Of a stretch of 64,000 nt of DNA, positions 58,815 to 64,000 are shown one piece after another. Under the pieces are notes generated by a model. That model ran no database searches. It worked only from the letters and a program-made list of their open reading frames with translations, and had not been told where the DNA came from. Location: contig JAEWMJ010000032.1 in the NCBI GenBank assembly GCA_023393165.1, positions 310,001 to 374,000 of the forward strand, written 5' to 3'. The DNA comes from Bacillota bacterium (GTDB lineage: Bacteria > Bacillota > Clostridia > Christensenellales > Christensenellaceae). The position numbers and the translations under genes were made by a program. How positions within the stretch are numbered: position 1 is the first letter of the stretch; each line of letters opens with the position of its first letter.

Positions 58815-60296
58815 CTATTTCAACAGTGTATTGCTCTCTCCCGCAAAACTGCGCCGGCGGTATTCGGTCCGGTTGTATGCCTCTTTGATATCCGGATCGA
58901 TCATATGGCCTATTACGGTCGGACAGTCGTAGCATTTGCCTGGCGTGTGGGCGCCGCGGCATTTCTCCCAGGGGAGTTTTCCTGTTTTTGCAAAGGTTAT
59001 AAAATCGCCGCGCATTTCATCCGAAACCTTTTTCGTTCTCGTCTTGAAAAACGACAGCAGGAACATCCAGCGTCCCTGTCCGGCGTTATGGTTCCCAAAA
59101 ACGAATGGAATATCGCAGGAGTGGAAGGCGTGAAGTTTTGAAATCTGCATGGCGGGCGTCTCATAATCGAAACAGTACATCCACGTATCCGAATGCGCGC
59201 TGTAAGCTTCCGCGTACCATGCGCTGCCGATACGGAAAACGATATCGGACGTCATGAGCATTCGGCCCTTTCTGCCATACCGCCTGTACGCTTCCCGGAT
59301 AGTATTGCGGGTTTCATCCGATTCCGAATGTACCAGCGCGTCAAAAATACCTTTTACATCCAACTGTCCGGCAAGGGATTTGATAAACAGGAAAGACATT
59401 TCCTCGCGCGTGGTGCCGATTAGGATGGGGATATCCCTGGCAGCCCCTTTTGCCGCCGCCGGTATGGGGTATTCCTGTATCAGTTCCCCGTCAATTTCGA
59501 GCATAAACGTGCCTGCCCCCAGGCGGCACCACCTGGTAAATTCCATCTGCCTTGCGGTCAGTTGTTCCGCCGGCATTGCAAGCAGTTGGCCAGGATCCGA
59601 TATATTCATATATTCAAGGAATCGCCGCGATATCTCCCGGTATTGCTCCCTGGTATGGGGCAGGGTGGGATCGCCGCTCATCATGATTACCTTGGATAAA
59701 AGAGGACGGGCAGAAGGAACGATGGGCAGCGCCGAGGCGGCGACCGCCCCGGCGGACTGGCCGAATACGGTAATATTATGGGGGTCGCCGCCGAATGCCT
59801 CAATATTTTCATGCGTCCAGCGCAGTGCCTCTATGATGTCCGTAAGACCGCAATTCGGGTAGAATTCCTCCCCAAGAAAAGAAAAATCCAGAAAACCGAG
59901 TACGCCCAGCCGGTAATTGATGGTGACGACGACCACGTCTCCGAATGCCGAAAGCCTTGCGCCGTTAATGTCGTCATCGCTGCCCGCGCCGCAGACAAAC
60001 GATCCTCCGTGAATAAAAAACAGAACCGGCCGTTTTTTATCGTCCGGCATGGGGGACCAGATGTTGAGCGTAAGGCAGTCCTCGGACATGGAAGCGTTTT
60101 TCCTCTGCTGCCAGCAGACCGGGCTGAATAAAGTTGCGTCCCTGACGCCTTCCCAATCGGCAGCCGGACGTGCAGGCTGAAACCGCAGTCCGCTAACCGG
60201 CGGCTGCGCATAAGGAATGCCCAGCCACGCATAAATTCCTTTTGCATATTTTCCGCGTACCGCTCCGTTTTTTGTATAAACCGTGGACAAATCCAT
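58815..60296 (-). CDS. Type B carboxylesterase
   Basis: A 493-residue alpha/beta-hydrolase of the carboxylesterase type B (para-nitrobenzyl esterase) family. Family signatures: SEDCLTLNIWSP (about residues 70-81), oxyanion HGGSFVCGAGS, nucleophile serine in FGQSAGAVAASALP (near 185), and a likely catalytic histidine in AFHSCDIPFVFG (near 393). No signal peptide, so cytosolic. It starts 26 bases after the tetR stop with AAGGAGG before the ATG and is probably regulated by that TetR. Confidence 0.92.
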   Translation of the reverse strand: MDLSTVYTKNGAVRGKYAKGIYAWLGIPYAQPPVSGLRFQPARPAADWEGVRDATLFSPVCWQQRKNASMSEDCLTLNIWSPMPDDKKRPVLFFIHGGSFVCGAGSDDDINGARLSAFGDVVVVTINYRLGVLGFLDFSFLGEEFYPNCGLTDIIEALRWTHENIEAFGGDPHNITVFGQSAGAVAASALPIVPSARPLLSKVIMMSGDPTLPHTREQYREISRRFLEYMNISDPGQLLAMPAEQLTARQMEFTRWCRLGAGTFMLEIDGELIQEYPIPAAAKGAARDIPILIGTTREEMSFLFIKSLAGQLDVKGIFDALVHSESDETRNTIREAYRRYGRKGRMLMTSDIVFRIGSAWYAEAYSAHSDTWMYCFDYETPAMQISKLHAFHSCDIPFVFGNHNAGQGRWMFLLSFFKTRTKKVSDEMRGDFITFAKTGKLPWEKCRGAHTPGKCYDCPTVIGHMIDPDIKEAYNRTEYRRRSFAGESNTLLK

Positions 60297-60322
60297 CCGA
60301 ATTCCTCCTTAAAAAGACGCTC

Positions 60323-60904
60323 CTAACTGTTGAGAAAGGCCGTATTTACGGCGGGAATAATGATTTTAGAGGCAAGCGCCGCCATTTCTTCCGGGGTTTG
60401 TTTCTTTCCGTTTTTCAGCCAGTTTTCAAACAGGCCGACGCAGCCGTTTACGATGAACGAACTGAACATGTCAAAATATTCGTCTTTCTTGTTCGCTCCG
60501 ACACTCTTCCAGATTTCAGAACATTTATCGTCTACGAACTCCTTGATCCGGCTCACAAAAGCGATATCGCCGTTGGGGCCGAGCAGTACTTCGCATAATT
60601 TATCGTTTTGCGCAAGAAATGCAAATATATCGGTCAAAACATACAAGCCCTTTTTACCGGATACATTTTCCGCCTTTATAATCTCATTAAATACTTCAAA
60701 AAACTCATTCTCAATTTCGGCAATCATGGCATAAATATCCGTATAGTGAAAATAAAAGGTGCCGCGGTTGACGTCCGCAATCTCCGTAAGTTCCCGCACC
60801 GTTATGGACTGTATCGGCTTTTCCGCCATCAGCCTGATCAGAACCGTGCGGAGTTTGCTTTTGGTATTTCTCACACTACGGTTGGCGTTGCCTTTTGTAT
60901 TCAT
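60323..60904 (-). CDS. TetR-family transcriptional regulator
   Basis: A 193-residue regulator. The helix-turn-helix ITVRELTEIADVNRGTFYFH lies at residues about 30-49, followed by YTDIYAMIAEIENEFF; the C-terminal ligand domain is all helical. I use the ATG at 60904 with GAAAGGGA upstream; another ATG at 60931 gives nine more residues but begins inside its palindromic operator. It is divergent from the ABC genes at 61055 and precedes the esterase, so it may control both. Confidence 0.9.
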   Translation of the reverse strand: MNTKGNANRSVRNTKSKLRTVLIRLMAEKPIQSITVRELTEIADVNRGTFYFHYTDIYAMIAEIENEFFEVFNEIIKAENVSGKKGLYVLTDIFAFLAQNDKLCEVLLGPNGDIAFVSRIKEFVDDKCSEIWKSVGANKKDEYFDMFSSFIVNGCVGLFENWLKNGKKQTPEEMAALASKIIIPAVNTAFLNS

Positions 60905-60925
60905 AAAAAATAATTCCCTTTCTTT

Positions 60926-60958
60926 GAACATAAACTATGTTCATGTTGAAATTTCAAC
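60926..60958. promoter_or_regulatory. Two palindromes between tetR and the divergent ABC genes
   Basis: GAACATA-AAC-TATGTTC (60926-60942) and GTTGAAATTTCAAC (60945-60958, perfect). A related half, AAATTTCAAC, lies near 61020 just before the ABC gene. Good candidates for TetR sites acting on both directions. Confidence 0.65.
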
Positions 60959-61054
60959 CTCTTGAATAAGATTGACGGTTGATATTGTGCAAAAGATTAT
61001 ATACACTTAATTATTGTTTAAATTTCAACACTTGTCAAGTTTTGAGGTGAAGAA

Positions 61055-61759
61055 ATGAACTCATTTGTGAGATTTGAAAACGTAACAAAAATATACAACT
61101 CGGGCGACGTGCAGGTAACTGCGCTCCATGACGCCAAATTTGAAATAGAAAAAAGCGAAATATGCGTGATCGTCGGCCAATCCGGCGCCGGAAAAACAAC
61201 TTTGCTCAATATTCTGGGCGGCATGGATACTCTCACAAGCGGAAAGGTTTTTCTGGAAGACGGGGAAGTTTCCGCCTACAATAAACGCCGCCTTGCCAAA
61301 TACCGCCGTGAAGACATAGGATTTGTATTTCAGTTCTATAATCTGATTCCCAATCTGACCGCCCTTGAGAATGTGGAAATAGCCTCCCAGCTGACAAAAA
61401 CGCCTCTGTCCGTGCAGCGGGTTCTGGACGATGTGGGCCTCGGCGACCGGATAAACAATTTTCCCGCGCAGCTTTCGGGCGGAGAGCAGCAGCGAGTTGC
61501 CATAGCGAGGGCTCTGGCGAAGAATCCGAAACTCCTGCTTTGCGACGAGCCTACCGGCGCTCTTGACTACAATACCGGCAAATCGATCCTCAAACTGCTG
61601 CAGGACCAGTGCAGGCTGAACGGCATGACTGTGGTGATTATCACCCATAATTCCGCCCTGACCGCAATGGCGAACCGGGTGATACATATTAAAAACGGGA
61701 CCGTTTCCTCTGTCCGCATCAGTGAGAACGCCACGCCCATTGAAAATATTGAATGGTGA
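61055..61759 (+). CDS. ABC transporter ATP-binding protein (MacB/LolD type)
   Basis: A 234-residue ATPase that powers an FtsX-like permease. Walker A is VGQSGAGKTTL (near residue 39), signature LSGGEQQRVAIARAL, Walker B LLLCDEPTGALD, switch VIITHNS. QFYNLIPNLTALENVEIA is typical of the MacB/LolD/BceA group. GAGGTGAAG precedes the ATG. The stop overlaps the permease start as TGATG. Confidence 0.93.
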   Translation: MNSFVRFENVTKIYNSGDVQVTALHDAKFEIEKSEICVIVGQSGAGKTTLLNILGGMDTLTSGKVFLEDGEVSAYNKRRLAKYRREDIGFVFQFYNLIPNLTALENVEIASQLTKTPLSVQRVLDDVGLGDRINNFPAQLSGGEQQRVAIARALAKNPKLLLCDEPTGALDYNTGKSILKLLQDQCRLNGMTVVIITHNSALTAMANRVIHIKNGTVSSVRISENATPIENIEW

Positions 61760-64000
61760 TGAAAATGAATTCCGCATGGCAAAAAAACCAGCGGAGGGAG
61801 ATCCGCCGCACATTGGGGCGCTATCTTGCGATCCTGGCTATCATAGCGCTGGGCGTCGGATTTTTTTCCGGATTAAAAGTGACGAGAAGCGCCATGGTGA
61901 ATACCGGCGACGTTTATATCAAAGCGCACGATATGTTTGATTTCCGCGTGATTTCCACGCTGGGGCTGACGGATGAAGACGTGGCGTATTTCAGTACGCT
62001 TGACGGCGTGGAATATGCCGAGGGAGCGGAATCTGTGGACTTTATTGCTTTTGGCGAAGACGGAAACGAGCAGGCTCTGGCGGCCCATTCCATAACCGAT
62101 CGTCTGAACACCCTGAGCATTACGGCGGGCAGGATGCCCGATGCGCCGGACGAATGCGTGCTTGACGCGCGGTATTTTTCCAATGCGGCCATCGGACGCA
62201 CCATAAAGGTTGCTCCCTCAAACGACCAGGATACTTTTAATAAATTCGCATACAAGAAATACACCATTGTAGGGCTTGCGGATTCCGTTTCCTACCTGAA
62301 CCGGGAACGTGGCTCAACCAAACTGCCGGGCGGTACGATTTACGGATTTGTGTATATTCCCAAAGACGGTTTCTCAATGGATTATTATACGGAAGCCTAT
62401 CTGACATTAAAGGATAAAAACTACCTTTTCAGCAGCGAATACGATTCCCTGATTTCTTCGGTCAAGCCGGCCATAACCGATGCACTGGAAAAGCGGGCGG
62501 ACATCCGGTACCGGAAGATCGTTGACGACGCCAATGACGAAGCCGCCGGCGCGGAGACGGAATATAATTCTTCTCTTGCGGATTACCAATCCCAAAAAGC
62601 GGATGCAGAGGCAAAACTTTCGGATGCAAAAAAGCAGCTGGACGACGCCCTTTCGCAAATCGAAGATCATGAAGCGGAACTTGCGGACAGCGAAAAACAG
62701 CTTGCGGACGCGCAGGCCCGGTATGAAAACGGCCTTGCATCCTATAACCAATCCAAGTCTCAATATGAATCTGCCAGGAGCGATACGCTCTCTCAGCTGG
62801 ATGCAGCGCAAAGTCAGATCGATACACAGCGAGCCTCTGTTCAAAGCGGTATGCAGCAGATTGAAAGCAGCGGCGTAATTGACCAGTATAATCAGCTTAC
62901 AAATACCATCGCTGCGCTCGATGCCCAGATTGCCGTGACAGACCCGGCCGATCCCGCATATGCCGTCCTGACCGCGCAGCTTGCAGCCGCACAGGCAAGC
63001 CTGTCTCAGATCGAGCAGTCCGGCGTCCTGCAGCAGTACCAGTCGCTGAAAGAATCTCTTGCGCAGCTTGATGCGGCGCAAAATGACCTGGATTCAAAAA
63101 AATCGGACGCCAATGCCCGGTTTTCAGATACAGAGGTGCAGCTTTGGGACGCCAAAGTTCAGCTGGAATCATCCCTTCAGCAAATTGAAAGCGCAAAGAA
63201 TCAGATCGCCGCCGGACGCAGGCAGCTCCGGAACGCCCGCGCGGACTATGAAAGCGGTTTGAGCGAATACGAATCCGAAAAGGCCGATACGGAGGAAAAA
63301 CTTTCGGACGGCCAAAAAGAACTGGATGACGCCAAATCAAAGATTGAGGTCGCCAAAGAGGATATCTCGGATATCGAACCTGCCGACTGTTATACCCTTG
63401 ACCGCTCGATGAACACAGGCTATTCGTGTTTTAAGAGCGACTCATCCATAGTAGACGGTATTTCAAAGATTTTCCCTGTTTTCTTCTTCCTTGTCGCCGC
63501 CCTTATGTGCACGACAACAATGACAAGAATGGTGGAAGAGCACCGCACCCAGATAGGAACTTTAAAAGCGCTTGGATACGGCAACGGCATCATTGTCTGG
63601 AAATACATCTGGTATGCCGGCAGCGCCGCAATCATCGGTTGTATTCTTGGTTTCTGGGGCGGTACGATACTCTTCCCCTGGGCGATATGGAAAGCGTACG
63701 GCATGCTTTACGGTTTTGCCCCGATCCAATATGTTTTTGACGGCGGCCTTGCCGCTCTGTCTCTTGGCGTATCGCTGCTTTGTTCCGCAGGCGCAACATA
63801 TGTTGCTTGCCGCACGGAACTTTTCCAAATGCCTGCCGAGCTGATGCGCCCCAAGGCGCCCAAGGCAGGCAAGCGGATCCTGCTTGAAAAAATCACCTTT
63901 CTTTGGAAGCGTATCAGTTTCCTGCACAAGGTGTCCATCCGCAATATTCTGCGCTACAAAAGGCGGCTGTTTATGATGATCCTCGGCATTGGCGGCTGTA
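61759..64000 (+). CDS. Large FtsX-like permease with a long heptad-like extracellular region (runs off the window)
   Basis: An open frame of 747 codons to the window end, starting at ATG 61759 (or 61765). One membrane helix lies at residues about 21-38 (ILAIIALGVGFFSG), then a MacB-like periplasmic-core domain (about 40-245). Residues about 255-535 are rich in Ala, Gln, Asp, Glu and Lys with many KKQLDDAL, AQLDAAQ, SEKQLADAQ runs typical of coiled coil. Then FtsX helices begin (FPVFFFLVAALMCTTTM, about 567; RTQIGTLKALGYG loop; two more by the end). It should pair with the ATPase just upstream. The C-terminal half is missing because of the window edge. Confidence 0.9.
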   Translation, partial: MKMNSAWQKNQRREIRRTLGRYLAILAIIALGVGFFSGLKVTRSAMVNTGDVYIKAHDMFDFRVISTLGLTDEDVAYFSTLDGVEYAEGAESVDFIAFGEDGNEQALAAHSITDRLNTLSITAGRMPDAPDECVLDARYFSNAAIGRTIKVAPSNDQDTFNKFAYKKYTIVGLADSVSYLNRERGSTKLPGGTIYGFVYIPKDGFSMDYYTEAYLTLKDKNYLFSSEYDSLISSVKPAITDALEKRADIRYRKIVDDANDEAAGAETEYNSSLADYQSQKADAEAKLSDAKKQLDDALSQIEDHEAELADSEKQLADAQARYENGLASYNQSKSQYESARSDTLSQLDAAQSQIDTQRASVQSGMQQIESSGVIDQYNQLTNTIAALDAQIAVTDPADPAYAVLTAQLAAAQASLSQIEQSGVLQQYQSLKESLAQLDAAQNDLDSKKSDANARFSDTEVQLWDAKVQLESSLQQIESAKNQIAAGRRQLRNARADYESGLSEYESEKADTEEKLSDGQKELDDAKSKIEVAKEDISDIEPADCYTLDRSMNTGYSCFKSDSSIVDGISKIFPVFFFLVAALMCTTTMTRMVEEHRTQIGTLKALGYGNGIIVWKYIWYAGSAAIIGCILGFWGGTILFPWAIWKAYGMLYGFAPIQYVFDGGLAALSLGVSLLCSAGATYVACRTELFQMPAELMRPKAPKAGKRILLEKITFLWKRISFLHKVSIRNILRYKRRLFMMILGIGGC

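Noticed and set aside
1..64000. CRISPR arrays, tRNA or rRNA genes, insertion sequences, phage genes
   Set aside because: I read both strands and saw no spaced direct-repeat array, no tRNA-like cloverleaf with CCA-proximal motifs, and no transposase or integrase text. A tRNA scan could still find one that I missed.

Overview
The window looks like chromosomal DNA from an anaerobic member of the Clostridia (Firmicutes). Three observations support this. It has an HprK/MurB/PHP/RapZ/WhiA/HPr-like cluster. It has clostridial families such as DUF5685, DUF2935, DUF3787-like and KTSC proteins and three DegV proteins. Its central metabolism uses pyruvate:ferredoxin oxidoreductase with an IscR-IscS-IscU set. 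Base composition looks moderate (near half G+C in genes) and spacers are AT-rich. I see no rRNA, tRNA, CRISPR array, insertion sequence or phage gene, and I cannot fix the genus.

Layout, left to right. 0.1-6.4 kb, plus strand: HAD phosphatase, HprK, a short solute-binding-like protein, then MurB-PHP-RapZ-WhiA-HPr-like with overlapping starts and stops. The HPr-like protein has Lys at position 15 and keeps Ser46, so it looks like a Crh-type regulator paired with HprK. YvcK, usual between RapZ and WhiA, is missing. 6.5-13.5 kb, minus strand: DUF5685, a DnaJ protein with a Cys-rich tail, a membrane protein, FHA, SEDS, PBP2 and UvrC. 13.6-16.1 kb: thrC-trpS. 16.3-22.3 kb: a small ATPase, gpmI, tpiA, pgk, trmL and a HAD phosphatase, with a foldable spacer between pgk and tpiA. 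22.2-26.6 kb: two class I aminotransferases, an Lrp regulator and a homocitrate-synthase-like enzyme that could be Re-citrate synthase.

26.8-30.5 kb holds three DegV paralogues, with a zinc-ribbon gene between the first and second. 30.7-36.5 kb is iscR-iscS-iscU followed by nifJ. 36.7-39.9 kb holds a 48-residue DUF3787-like gene and an ECF sigma / anti-sigma pair with a lipoprotein that repeats the anti-sigma C-terminal domain. 40-44.6 kb: a MerR regulator coupled to an MFS pump with an apparent N-terminal frameshift, a B12-type radical SAM enzyme, and two crcB genes behind a fluoride riboswitch. 44.7-49.8 kb: an ABC exporter, a GntR repressor with its promoter inside a 16-bp-arm dyad, DUF2935, CBS and KTSC proteins. 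50-54.6 kb: a membrane-anchored unknown, RibBA, a 42-residue Cys/Phe/Gly peptide, a GpsA-like dehydrogenase, a MarR gene and a GNAT gene broken by an in-frame stop.

54.7-58.5 kb is one apparent signalling and transport unit: BlaI-type repressor, M56 metalloprotease without a penicillin-binding sensor domain, ABC ATPase and two membrane proteins. A 23-bp-arm dyad overlies its promoter and a second related site precedes the ABC genes. 58.8-64 kb: TetR plus carboxylesterase, divergent from an ABC ATPase and a large FtsX-like permease with a long heptad-like extracellular region that runs off the window.

The points I would follow first are the BlaI-M56-ABC unit, the Crh-like protein with HprK, two genes with the same extended -10 box exactly six bases before their start codons (apparently leaderless), the pgk-tpiA RNA fold, the duplicated domain in the ECF locus, and the two recently broken genes.
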